A stretch of 64,000 nt of DNA from Malania oleifera (lineage: Eukaryota > Streptophyta > Magnoliopsida > Santalales > Ximeniaceae): contig NC_080422.1 of the NCBI RefSeq assembly GCF_029873635.1, forward strand, positions 5,808,001 to 5,872,000. Direction: 5' to 3'. The notes below the pieces were generated by a model. The model searched no databases. It was not told the origin of the DNA and saw only the letters and a list, made by a program, of their open reading frames with translations. Each line of letters begins with the position of its first letter. Positions within the stretch are counted from its first letter, which is position 1. This document shows positions 48,301 to 60,626 of the stretch, one piece after another. The translations under genes were made by a program, and so were the position numbers.

Positions 48301-50535
48301 TACCAAAGAACTTCTGGTTCGAGGTAGTAAGTATGACCTATTTTCTGATAAACCGATCACCAAGGATGTCACTAGAGGGTAGAGTGGCATAAGAGGTTTG
48401 GACGAGAAATGCAGTAGACTACTTTGGATTGAAGGTATTCGACTATCCATCCTATGTTCAAGTATCTAGTGAGGAGAGGTCTAAGGTTGACCCAAAGTTT
48501 CGTCGTTGCATCTTTTTGGGATATTCAGAGGGTGTTAAGGGGTACAAGTTATGGGACCCAGTGGCAAACAAGGTGGTGGTCAGTAAGGATATAGTCTTTA
48601 ATGAGAAGGTTATAATGAAGTGTACTCAAGAGTGTGATGAACAAAAACAGGAGCCAAAAAGCTGGGGCAGTGATGAACATATTGTGTAGGTAGAGCTGGA
48701 AGCTTAGGGCAACAGAAATGATTATGGTCCTATGGTTGCAGAGAGTTCTAGCTCGGGAAACTAGCAAGTCGACGATATTCATATACAGAGATCCAGATGC
48801 ACTATCAGGCCTCCACCAAGGTATGGATTTGAAGAGTTAGTATCTTATGCTTTCCTTACTAGTTGTAACGATCCAACTATATTTCAAAAGGCAATGCACG
48901 GACAGGAAAAAGATAAGTGGATGGGTGCAATGATTGAGGAGATGAAATCACTACATAAGAACCAAACTTGGGATTTAGTGGAGCTTCTAGATGGGAAGAG
49001 ACCGATAGGTTGCAAATGGGTAAATAGGAAGAAGGAGGCAATTTCAGGAAAAGTGGGAGAGAAATTCGAGGCACAGTTGGTAGCAAAAGGATACTCACAT
49101 AAGGGGATAGATTACGATGAGATCTTTTCTTTAGTAGTCCGACATACTTCTATCACAATTGTGTCGGGGTTGGTAGTCCATTATGATTTTCATTTGGACC
49201 AAATGGGTGTGAAGACGACTTTTCTTCACGGTGACTTGGAGGAACAAATCTACATGGTACAGCCGGAGGGATTCATTGAATCGAGAAAATAAAATTTAGC
49301 TTGCAGGTTGAAGAAATCTCTTTATGGGCTGAAACAATCTCCAAGGCAATGGTATAATTGGTTTGATTCTTACATGATCAAGATTGGCTACAAGAGGTGT
49401 GAGTATGACTGCTGCGTTTATATGAACAAGCTTGAGGATGGTTCTCTTATTTTCTTGTTATTGTACGTCGATGATATGTTGATAGCTGCAAAAGATTTAA
49501 CTGAGGTGAATAAGTTAAAGGACCTGTTGTATAAGGAATTTGACATGAAGGATCTTGGCTCGACTAAGAAAATACTTGGGATGGAGATTCGTCATAACAG
49601 AACTACAGGGAGATTATGACTATCTCAGGGTGGTTATATACATAAGGTGTTGGAGAGGTTTAGCATGGCTGATGCAAGACCGGTGTATACACCTCTAGCA
49701 AATCATTTTAAGTTGTCTACTACAGATTGCTCAAGTACGGATGAGGAAATCCGGGACATGTCAAAGGTCTCCTATGCTAGTGCTGTGGGGAGTTTGATGT
49801 ATGTCATGGTGTGTACGAGGCTAGATTTGGCTCATGCGGTGAGCGTGGTAAGTAAGTTTCTCTCTAATACAGGAAGGCAGCATTGGGAAGCCGTTAAATG
49901 TATACTTAGATACTTACGAGGTACATCGGGATATGACATCTTGTTCGGTAAGCAACAAGGTTGTCCTTCAGTTATGGGGTTTGTTGATGCTGATTATGTT
50001 GGAGATATGGAGCAGAAGGTCTACAACGGGATAGGTGTTTACCCTTGTAGGAGGACTGGTGTGTTGGACATCCATGGTACAGTCTCTGGTAGCATTATCC
50101 ACGTATAAGGCGGAATATATGGCAGTTGCCGAAACTGCAAAGGAAGCCTTATGACTTACTAATTTAGTGAGAGAGCTGGGATTATAGCAATATGGAGTGT
50201 TGTTGCATTGTGATAGTTAGAGTGCCATTTATTTGACGAAGAATCAGATATACCATGCTAGAACCAAGCACATTGATGTGATGTTCCATAGGGTTCGGGA
50301 ATTGATTGCTTCAGGTGAGCTTGTGTTGTAGAAAGTTCACACGTCTGAAAATGCAATAGATATTTTGACAAAATCGGTTACTTCTGAGAAGTTCAAGCAT
50401 TGCTTGGACTTACTCCATGTCTCCAATTGATAAAAGGGAGACAAACCCAAGCAAGCATATCAAGTTCAAAGTGGAGCAGTTAGACATTTTTTTTCGAGAT
50501 TCTCTTAAGGGGTGTATAATCACCAAGGTGGAAAT

Positions 50536-51084
50536 TGTTGTTTGAGGTGTGACTCTTATACTTTGGTTTTATTAAACAAAGAAGTAAGAAGAAAAACATA
50601 AAGGGGCAACACAACAGGGACTCGTCGATGAGTACCCTATGCTCGTCGACGAGTAAATCCCGAGAGCAAGAAAATCGTAGAGCTCTGGACTCGTCGGCGA
50701 ATGCCCTGTTCTCGTCGACGAGTGGTCTTCTATGGATCATCAACGAATCCCTTGTACTCATTGACGAATGCGCTTAGGCTGTGAGTAGTTTTTCTAAATT
50801 TTAAATTTGAACGTTGGGTGGTTGGGTATTCGGGGGGAAACCTCTGAGGGACTATTATATATGTCATTATGGGCATATATTGATAGAGAGAGTAATCATT
50901 TGACAAGTGTATTGTGTACTTTGAGATTTCTTTAGTGAAATTTTTGTGTCATTACTTAAGTGGATGTAGGCTTTGCCGAACCACGTAAATCTTGTTGTTG
51001 TTCTTATTTTTCTGGTTGTGTTTCATTTACTTGTTGTATATATATTTCGCTGTGCTTCGTATTTATCCCATCCATATCACAACA
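50536..51084 (+). repeat. 3' LTR of the Copia element
   Basis: Begins TGTTGTTTGAGG and ends CATATCACAACA. It contains six palindromes of the array family at 50621-50768. Confidence 0.85.
50621..50768. promoter_or_regulatory. 12-bp palindrome array in Copia 3' LTR
   Basis: CTCGTCGACGAG-type copies start at 50621, 50642, 50690, 50711, 50736 and 50757 (steps 21, 48, 21, 25, 21), the same 21-25-21 pattern as in the LTR at 1246. Confidence 0.65.
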
Positions 51085-53082
51085 TTAAGATAGAAGGAAG
51101 TGAAAGATAAGAGAAAAGAGAATAAAAGACAGTGGGTTCTATTTTAGCATTAGGCTATTGCATTGTTACATGTTGAGATTATTTGAAATATCTATTACAA
51201 GATAGTTGTACCTCTATTTAATTATACTCTTTTTGGGTCAAAACTATATAAATTCTAAGGTTACAAATTCTAAACACAAATTATAAATCCTGATAATAAA
51301 TTTTGGTATGTTATTAAACATTAAAAGCATTATGATAATTTAGGATTGTTTTAAACATTAAACACCTAATTATTATAGTTAACAAATTCCATGCTTATCA
51401 CTTGATGACTAAGCGATCCCTAAATGATAGAGTGACATTTGTCGCATGATGACTTGGCGACCTCCATACCTGGTAGCCACTTGAGTGATGAATGTCTATC
51501 TACTTTTTTTTTTTTCTACCTTAAGGTGATCTGACAATGATTCATTTGCCTCGTTTGGTGACTAGGCGATTTTCGTTTTGATGACTAGGTGAGTATCGTC
51601 ACCTTATTAGCCATTATGGTTTGCGTGGCTACTTGATGCTTTTGGGTTGCCTAGGCAACAAGTAATTTGTTTCATCCAAACAACTTTTCATTATAACTCA
51701 TCGGACATTTTCCTTTGGCAATTGTCACCTTTTTAGGAGTGCATAAATATGGTAGGAACAAAATGTATGTGTTATTTTGAATTTGTGAAAATTCTCAACT
51801 TTTTGTCAAATCTAAGGGGAGTTAAGTAGTTTTTGTCATTTTATTATGTTAACTATGTTTTTAATTATTAGTGACAATAACTAATGCAAATTCAATTAGA
51901 ATTTTAATTTGTTTTTGGTTTGAAAATATTAACAAACACGTTACTATTTTTTTAGAATTTTTAATTTTTATTCATATATTTTTTTCATATGGTGATGCTA
52001 AACGAGCCACTAACTTTTAATTTTCCATCCAACCACAGTATGGAATATGCATAAGATGAGTCAAAATCCTCCACTCTAATAAAAAACCATTTCGGAGTTT
52101 CTTTATTTATTTATTTTTTAAGTGACTTGTATCTTGTTAATTTCATTTTCACTGCACCCTTTTGTTCTTAATAAAGAAAATATAAATTAATTGACTAATT
52201 TTCTTGAACACAAAAAGTCGTGTACTTGCTCTGCTCTTGATGAATGCAATAGGCACTTTCCTTTTTTTTTTATTTTTTATTTGAGACTCTTTACTTTAAA
52301 CGTCGTTCAATTTTCTTATTACATCTGTCACAAAAACAACACAAAACAACATAATCAAAAGAAAAATGATTCAACCCATACTATTTAAACACAACCATTT
52401 TATTTTTATTATTGTAGCTTTGAAAGGATTGTTGATTAAATCATATTCTATACAAGGCAACAGCATAAACAAAATTTGAATAGCTCCACTACCTATTATT
52501 TGGACATCAAGAAAATTATAACCCACTTTTAAATATAAAAAAATTAGAGTGCCCCTAATAATGGCATAGTGATGTCTTGAAGTGGGATTTTCACCCCCAC
52601 CCCAAAAAAAAAGTATAGTAGAGTACTAATTTCCCACTCAACATTATAACTATATATAGAAAATGAAAAGGTCAAGCTATAGCTGCACTAGTTATGCGGC
52701 TTTCCAAATTTTAATAAAGTTTTTGAGTGGAAAATGTAGAGGGTTGCATGTTCTTGGCTAGGTATTTTTCATATTAAGAAACTGCAAAGTGGAAGTGTGC
52801 ATTCATTAAAAAAATTGCTATTAAAGGTATTGTTTTTTTGCATGCAGGTCCTTTCAATGAGGGTAACCCTACCCTGAAAATGCCCTCCCCAAGTTATCTA
52901 CCTAGAGAACAGTTGAAGTGGAGGCCATCCTCCATTATCATAAGCATGGTGTTGAGGTACTTTTATTACTTTTATTTATTTATTTATTTTTAAATTATGT
53001 TTATGGAAGTTCGGAGTTCGAATTTGAATTTAATTTTTTGTAGAATTGGAAAAAGTACGGTGAAAATTTGTATTAAGCTTAG
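51085..53082. other. AT-rich intergenic DNA
   Basis: No gene recognised. At about 51404-51600 a GATGACTAGGCGA-like motif recurs four times, which may be an LTR remnant. The rest is AT-rich without structure I can name. Confidence 0.5.
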
Positions 53083-53500
53083 TGTAACGGTCCTGGATCA
53101 AATTCTAGTGAGGTATTAATCGCTTTGGCCCACTAGTCTCACGAATTTGTCATATAAAAGAAGTCTCACATAGTTGAGTCCAAACCATTCTTATAAGTTC
53201 AAGATCTCCTTAGTACACATCCGATGTGGGACCATGATAGACTCTCCCATCCAATCTCTGATGATCTCGTCAGAATGACTTATACCTCTGTGTAGGATCC
53301 ACTCACATGTGATAGTATCCGTAGGGTAGTTATGATACCAGATGTAATGGTCTTAGACTCAACTCCAACGAGAGATTGTCTACTTTGACCTATTAGCCTC
53401 ACAGATTTATTCTATAAAAGGCTTTTCATATAATTGGAGTCCAAACCATCCTTATAAGTTCAATATCTCCCTAGTATACATTTGATGTGGGACCGTGACA
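53083..53500 (-). mobile_element. TRIM (tiny non-autonomous LTR retroelement), minus strand
   Basis: Two direct repeats of about 157 bp (53083-53239 and 53343-53500), both with TGTAA(C/T)GGTC at the left edge, CATATAAAAG/CTATAAAAGG inside and GATGTGGGACC near the right edge, flank about 100 bases. Next to the right repeat, TCTGGTATCAT on the minus strand is a tRNA-iMet type primer binding site. The flanks CTTAG (53078-53082) and CTCAG (53501-53505) match at 4 of 5, a likely TSD. No coding capacity, as expected for a TRIM. Confidence 0.75.
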
Positions 53501-54213
53501 CTCAGTATAAGTACATATCTAATATTTTCAGATCATTATGTCTTACTAGTTTTGAAGAATATAGATGACTTCTTAATCATGCATTTTTCTTCTAGAAGAC
53601 ACATCGTTTTCAATTTATTATTTTTCCTGTTTGATTTCAAATTGTTTTAAAAATTAATAGAAGGTCGATGTTGCATGAAAAGCTTATGATTGGTTAATTT
53701 AAGGTAAAAGGCACATCATTCACTTATTCAATTGGGTTTCTTTAGAATATATTTGAATGTTACTGTAACCCAAAAAAGTAATTGAATTCAAGTATATAAA
53801 TAAAGAAGAAAATGAAGGGTTGATATGTTGCAAATGACACATTATGAAGGGTTTAGAAATTTGGGAATTTTTTTTTTGGGGGGCATCTACCAGGAGGCTT
53901 AATGGGAAATAAATTAATTAGATATCTAACCCATGTCAGGAGTGTTCACTTGAATATAAATTTAATTATATATACAAGAAATCTGAATTTAGAATATTTG
54001 AATTGATAGATCTATCTAAGTGTTTATTCTTGATTTTGAATTATCTTCATACATATTTACTTTATACCTTCATAAAAATATGTAAAGGAGATTCTTCATG
54101 TACAATTTTTATTTTTTTTCTTCACAAAAATATTGATTGAATAGTAAAAATAACATAATAAAAAAGATGTTAAACAATCTATAACCATTTAAAGATAACA
54201 CATTAAAATATCG
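53501..54213. other. AT-rich intergenic DNA between TRIM and LINE
   Basis: No gene or clear repeat recognised. Confidence 0.5.
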
Positions 54214-54227
54214 TAACTAGCCAATAG

Positions 54228-55604
54228 TTTTTTTTTTTTTAAACTAAAGGAGGGCGGCACCTCCAATTATTTATTGATATACCCTCACTTTTGGTTGAGG
54301 AATACTGTAATTACAAGACAAGTATTGGGAGATTATCGATAAAAAAAACATTAAAGGCCTTCCAAAAACAACACCAACAACCAACCAAAATAGGACTATA
54401 AATCCAAATAAGATTAAATAAGAAACAAATCTAAACAAGTCTAGCAAAAAACAAACATAATAAAATAAACTAAAAGAAAAAAAACTAAACTGACCAAACA
54501 AAAATTAAGAGAATGAACTAATGACGAAGGGAAGTGAGACCCAACTTATCCATCCAAAAGATACCTTTCAGAGAACGTGGTAAAAGATGTTGTTCTTCGT
54601 AAATGACATTGTTTCTCATTTCTCATTCTCTAGCGAGAAAATCAGTTGCACTATTGCCTTCCCTATATTAATGGATCACTATGAAGTTCACTCCTTCTAA
54701 CTCCACCACGAGGTCCTCCCAAAAATCTCAAAGATATCACAAAATACATCTACCTTTCCAAAATCAATCAACAACAATTCTTGAGCTACTTTCAATAATC
54801 ATATTAAAATAATGAAGTCATTTGCATAAACGAATTCCTTCCATAATTGTTTTTAATTCCGCACTATTGTTCGTACCATTACCAAAATAGCTTGAAAAAG
54901 CCGCTTTCACCATGCCATGATAGTTCTAAATGATTCTTCCACCTCCTGAAGTACCCGGATTATCCCTACAGCTTCTATCACAATTAAGTTTTATCCATCC
55001 TGTTGTGGATTTAACACACGAGATAATTTTTTCAAGCTTGATGCAAACTCCCTGATGTGGAATTTGAAATTCTTTCAAAATGGTAATGTTCAATATCTTC
55101 AATTTTCGAAAAGAATTAAAGCTCTCAGATAAAAAACTAACCCAGTATCGAACACTTCTCCACGTCTGATTTGTACTTTGATAAACTCGTTCCATTCTCG
55201 TTTTGCATCTTCGATTCTAGAGGTACCATGTAATTAAACACGGAATCAGACCGATTAAAAATACCTTTAATAGATGATTTTCGAGCATAGTGGAACCAGT
55301 TTGCAATTCTGCTTTTCCAAGAAAGGAATCGTCAGAAAGGAATCCCTGACACCACACTAACCTGACGCCAAACCTCTTAAGCCACCTCGTTGAAAGAAAG
55401 AATGTGATAAGTGTTGTCCTAACTTCTCTGCACGCAGCAATCACAAGCCAAAGCCATGGATATTCTTTTTGCCTGAATTCTATCATCTACTGCCAGACAT
55501 CTAAACTAGACTTTTTATAAACACATTGAGACTCTTTTAGGTTATAGAGAATGTCAAAACTAGTCATTCCACTCAAAATTATCACTTCTGCTCCTCACAG
55601 CCTT
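54228..55604 (-). mobile_element. 5'-truncated L1-type LINE with RNase H remnant
   Basis: The insertion is flanked by a perfect 14-bp TSD, TAACTAGCCAATAG (54214-54227 and 55605-55618). On the minus strand it ends in a poly-A tail (54228-54240). About 54650-55050 encodes an RNase H-type domain: GWIKLNCDRSCRDNPG with the first catalytic Asp, then after a reading-frame break NNSAELKTIMEG with the catalytic Glu, then REGNSATDFLARE, the usual end of the domain. The part upstream to 55600 resembles the LINE region between RT and RNase H. The RT and ORF1 are absent (5' truncation). Its 3' UTR matches the shorter copy at 14227-14475. Confidence 0.88.
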
Positions 55605-55618
55605 TAACTAGCCAATAG

Positions 55619-58600
55619 CTTAGTTACCTATACAATTTTTTCTTTGGTATTTATTTTTCAATATCCTAAGATACTCAAAAGAAGTTACGAAACCTATTTT
55701 GTTGGATTTGTAATGTATTTTATATTCATGACCACATGGATGTGCTGAGAGATATGCATATAATTATCAATGATCAACTTATGTCAATATCAGTTCTATA
55801 ATAATTTACTCTTATATTTTCTCTCTCTCTTTGATTTAGTCTTTAACAAATAATATTCTCTATAGTCAATCTTATGTTTGGTTTAAGTCATAGAAATTTT
55901 ACTGAACTTGATTGGGTGGTAGGAGGAATCAAAAGTCCTTCATGTAGTAGCTGGAGTGACTCAATCCATTAAAATTGTGATTATGCACATAGCCTTTCTA
56001 TTTAGAGTGATCCTTAATGATACACATATTAATAATGTATCTTCCTTTTTTTTAAATGCATCTCAAGAGACCATACAATAGTTATTAAAAATATATGACT
56101 CTTATTATTGCATCCTATAGATTCAATAAATATGATACTTTACATTGGTCAATGTATCTCTTATTATAAGTTCATGTGGTCATGAAAATCAAAGTTGGTG
56201 GTTTGGATTGAGTTTAAGTATTCAAATATGTTTATTGCACAGGTGTAGACCTTGTGAAAGAATAGAACGTTGGGTACCCTCCAACACAGACGATGACCTA
56301 CATACGTGTGAAGTGGTCGTGCCTAAGCTAAATCCATGTCCAAGTTAAAGAAGAAGATATTTATTATTGGTTGTAATTACTTAGTTGTTGTGCAATGGAA
56401 TTTTTCATTTATTTGTTTGAAGATGAATGATCATATTTGGAAAAGCAAATTCAATTAAATGCGAAGTAATTCAGACAAAACATTTTCCTTAGAACAACAA
56501 AAGAAGGAGCGAGGGAGAGAAGAAATGCTAGTTTGCTAAAAATTTTGGATTGAAGGGGCTTGGGTAGTCAAGTTGTTCTTGATGATTGGATGACGATTTC
56601 CAATTTAATTGAGTTGGATAGTGTGATTTTCTTTTAAATCTCTCTAGAATTGGTTTCATAAAAAGGACAACAACTTATATCTTTTTTTTTTTTGTTGAGA
56701 CCTATCTATTTTTATTCTTATTTGATTCCACTTTCTTGTCAACCATTTTCGTATTGTATTGTTCATGATTGTTAAGAATTTCCTATAGTTTATAGGAGAC
56801 TTATCACAATCTACTTTTGTGAAACAGTAAAAGAGTAAAAGCAAACTCGAATCCCACTATTTCTCAACTAAAATACAAACATATTACACATACATTACAT
56901 GTATCAATGGCCAGAAACATACTTTCTCGATCCATTTGTCGTTTTAGGGAATCAAGTGTCATGATTTCGCACCAATTGTCCACTAAAGGGATCTCAATCA
57001 CATAAAAATGCTTACTACGAAACAAAAGTGACAACAGGATGTGCTAAAATGAACAATATTTGACCGAAATTGAGGAGAGAACTTTGCATCAATCAAGTGG
57101 GGGAAGTGGGAAGAAAAAGAAAGAAAGAATCTGGTATGTTTTCTCCACATTCACTCACAGGATGTTCTGCTTCACCAACCAAGCAAGCTGAGGGGAATTA
57201 CATTCCTTTCCACACCATTCTTAAATATTTGTATGCATTCATTTCACCCTTTTCCAAAAGCAGTGTGAGATTCATAGTTCATGCCCCCTTCTAGACACTT
57301 TGGGTCTCTCACCATATTCTTTGAATAGAATAAGGCTCCCAGCAGCAGCCACCATTTCAATTAACTATATATTATCTGCATATGTCCCACAAAAAGTTTT
57401 TCAATCTTTAAACCCTAAGTTTTGTGCGTGTGTATGTGTGGGGTTAGATGATAATAATGTTCGAATCTCGAAATGGAAGTACTGGACTTCGGTATTTTAT
57501 TATAGAGGTTTAGAGAAAAAGGTTCGTTATCTTGGTGAGTTGATTGAGTGATCAAAGTGTCTCTAGCACAAATAATTAAAAAATGAAAAGCATCTCGAAC
57601 ATCTTCGTATTTCTAAAAAAATAATAATGACTGTTTATATTAACGTATTATGATTTGTGTTCTATGTATGTCTCTGTGTAGTTATTTATCTCTTCCTTTA
57701 GCTCCTTGTCAGAGTGGCTCAATGCCACAATCCCATAATCCTCCTTCCCATCATAGGAAATATTTAAAGTGTTTTTGTTTTTCCTAAATGTCCTTTTCAT
57801 CCGCAAACTTTTCAAATGTTCTATCTTAATTCACGAAGAAAAATGTTTATATTTTTGAGTTTAAGGATAAATTTAAATTGGACTTTGACTAATTAAATGA
57901 GCACATGATAATTGGATCGTGATGCTTGCATTACTTGCAAGAAAGTTAATGTTATAATGTCATGTGAGTGCACATCACAAGTCATCATGTACTTATTTGG
58001 TCAATTCTTCTCTTTCTATTATTTTAATTATCATGGAATTTGATAAATGTATGATAATTGGGATCTAAACAAGTACTTAGAGGACCAAAGAAGACCTTTA
58101 CCTCAACAAAATTTAATAATAATAATAATAAAAAGGCAGTCAGGTGCACAAAGCTCCTACATATGTGGGTTCTGGAGAAGGGACGAACCACAGTTGGTCT
58201 ACAGTACGCATTCTTACCTTAATTTTCGTACAGAAATTTTAAAATAAATTAATAAAATTTTATATTTATAAAATTTAGATTCAAAATTAAAATTTAGAAG
58301 TATTTTTTACTATAAAAAGTCCCTAAACAGCACGTGTTATGTTCCCTTGGGAATAACGTGAAAATGTATTTTTTATTTGCATAAAAACTGCACTAAATGC
58401 AATAATTATGTATTGTCTTCCCCCAAAAGTCTTAGCTCGGTAGTCCATTGACGAGTTTATAAGAAACTCGAGATTGAAAATGTGGTGCTACTTCTTCTAT
58501 CCTAAATAAAAACTTACTCTTATTGCATATTAAAGTGATTAAAACAACATTGATTACTTGATTCTTTTGAAATAATATTTTTAAATTTATAAAGTTAAAG

Positions 58601-60338
58601 CTATTTTCAACCAAAAAAAAAAACTCGTGATTAACGTGAATGTATATATATATTTCATTTGCAAACATAATTGCATCAAACACTAATTGTGTCTTGTCTC
58701 CTTTCAAAAGTCTTAACTCAAGCAGTTAATTGATTTATTAAAAATTTGATGTTGAGAAACGTGCTTTTATCCTTTTGTCAGGGTTAGGACCACTAAAACA
58801 ATATTAATTAACTTAAATATTTTTCTATCAACTAATTTTCTCGAATTTAACACACTTTTTTTTTTTCAATTTTCTTATCTTTAAGGTTATGATAAAAGTA
58901 ATGATTGAAGATGTGCAAACTCTTTTGTAAACAACATTGGATGCAAAGTAAGAAAAACATATGATTAATTGGATATTTGTAGGAATGCTCAATTACAACA
59001 CGCGAGAATGGTACAAAAAAGTCTATCTCTACTACAAAAAAGTCATTCACAATTTATGCTACTGGCACTTTATTTAATTAATGCAAGTGCTTATGCACCA
59101 TCATTTGATATTTTTAATTAATATTCTATATCGAATATTACAAAATATTTTTCTGGTGAGAAGGGATTTGGAGGCACTCTAACCGTCTTGACTGTTATAG
59201 TCTATTTTCTATCATGATTCTAATTAATAGTTGTTGATACGATTATAATCTCCTATTTGTCTTCTATTTCGAATGAAATCTCTTCTTTCGCTAAAAGTAA
59301 AATAAAAATAAGAAATTGTTGTTGTTGTTAGAAACTGTGGTTGGTAAAAAAAAAGTTATAATTCAAATAGCTTAATCTTTCTTAAGTTTAAAAATATTTC
59401 TCAATTGTTAAAGTCTTAGCTCAAGTTTGAATCCTAAACCGAGTTGGGAGTGATATGAATTGAGATAGAGACCATCTCTTATTATGTAGTCCAAGCCTGG
59501 TGTGGGTTCACAATTGACCTAGGAATTTAAAAAAAAAAGGCATGTGTTCTTAATTTCATTAACTCTGACACTTTCACATTGACTTAAAACATGACATGTG
59601 ATGCTTTTTATTAGACATTTTTACATTACTTTAATTTGATTTATCTGGAAAAATAAACACTAGTGCTTATTTTCTTATTTTACCATGCACAACACGCATT
59701 TCAAGTGATTACTCGATAATTTTTTACTCTTATATTTTTATTTTTCTTAACAATATTATTTACCAAAACAAATATAATTACCTCAATGAAGTATATGTCA
59801 ATATACATAATTTTATCAAATCAGAGATTTCGAAAGTTACATTTATTTTTGTTAACTGTTTTGTATTTTCTTCTCACTATATTTCAGAAATTTTGACGAT
59901 AAATCTTAAAATTAATGAATATTAAATGATGAAACACGGGAAAGAAGGAATCATTTGGCATTTATAAATACTTAAAAAAACTAAAGGAGTAAAGTATCAA
60001 TCAAAGACATTAAAAAAATTCTTCAAATGGATAAGGCAAACACGTCCTATATGTCTATCTATAGGCCTATCAACTTGGAACATGGCCCAACATTTTACCC
60101 CATTAAACGTATAGGGACAATTTGGAAAACAAATAATGTTAATTGTGTGTGCTAGTAGTATTGTGCGCGCTTTGCGGTTGTTGGCCACCACTAAAATCAC
60201 GCGGGAGAGTAGGCCGCAGACGACGTCGTTTCCGCTAAGCTGCTCCCCCGCTTTGGCAGCTTGCGCCTTTTCGTATAATTGCACCGTCCGTCCACTTGCT
60301 CACCCCACTTTTGGCCCAAACGATATAAACAAAAACAA
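55619..60338. other. long AT-rich intergenic region upstream of the PYL gene
   Basis: No gene recognised in about 4.7 kb. The open frames lack domain similarity. A diverged repeat pair lies at about 58356-58470 and 58633-58745. The last few hundred bases (from about 60120), richer in GC and with a GACGACGTCG stretch near 60218, probably form the upstream promoter of the PYL gene. Confidence 0.5.
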
Positions 60339-60346
60339 TATAAAAG
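60339..60346 (+). promoter_or_regulatory. TATA box of the PYL gene
   Basis: TATAAAAG lies about 290 bases before the start codon; transcription would begin near 60375, leaving a leader with a long GA tract. Confidence 0.55.
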
Positions 60347-60426
60347 ACAAACAACCGGCGATTGGATGAGAATATATATTCATATCACACAGAGGAGAGA
60401 GAAAGCTCGGCAGAGGAGAGAGAAAC

Positions 60427-60478
<52 letters not shown>
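60427..60478. repeat. GA microsatellite in the PYL leader
   Basis: About 26 GA units between the TATA box and the start codon; GA tracts in plant leaders can bind GAGA-type BBR/BPC factors, but here this is only a possibility. Confidence 0.9.
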
Positions 60479-60481
<3 letters not shown>

Positions 60482-60502
60482 CGCTACTGGAGCATTCATT
60501 CG

Positions 60503-60529
60503 ATGGAGATGAGCTCTGGAGCCATCTGA
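60503..60529 (+). promoter_or_regulatory. 8-codon upstream ORF in the PYL leader
   Basis: ATGGAGATG opens a frame MEMSSGAI that stops about 100 bases before the main start. It could reduce translation of the receptor. Confidence 0.35.
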
Positions 60530-60626
60530 CAATCCCTTCGTCTACTACCCTTGCCGAAACCCGTGACCTGAATTCTCACTTACCATACCGACTCGCTGGC
60601 CTGAGATCGCTGGTCTTCGCCAACCG

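Larger units (their letters stand above)
44254..51084 (+). mobile_element. Copia LTR retrotransposon (Tork/Tnt1-like), fossil, with nested insertion
   Basis: Same family as the fragment at 1246-4810. Parts: 5' LTR remnant (about 44254-46463, lacking its first 370 bases and split by the insertion at 44371-46382), primer binding site TGGTATCAGAG (from 46468), gag (about 46491-47210 with CYKCGK zinc knuckle), protease (about 47355-47395), GAG-pre-integrase and integrase (about 47750-48370), reverse transcriptase (about 48890-49615), RNase H (about 49975-50290) and 3' LTR (50536-51084). It has roughly ten breaks and is not functional. The surviving 5' LTR text differs from the 3' LTR at roughly 8% of positions by eye. 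No TSD is visible because the left end is lost. Confidence 0.92.

Noticed and set aside
57070-57551. Two open frames of 74 and 83 codons in the intergenic region
   Set aside because: No family resemblance and no supporting signals; AT-rich context typical of chance frames.
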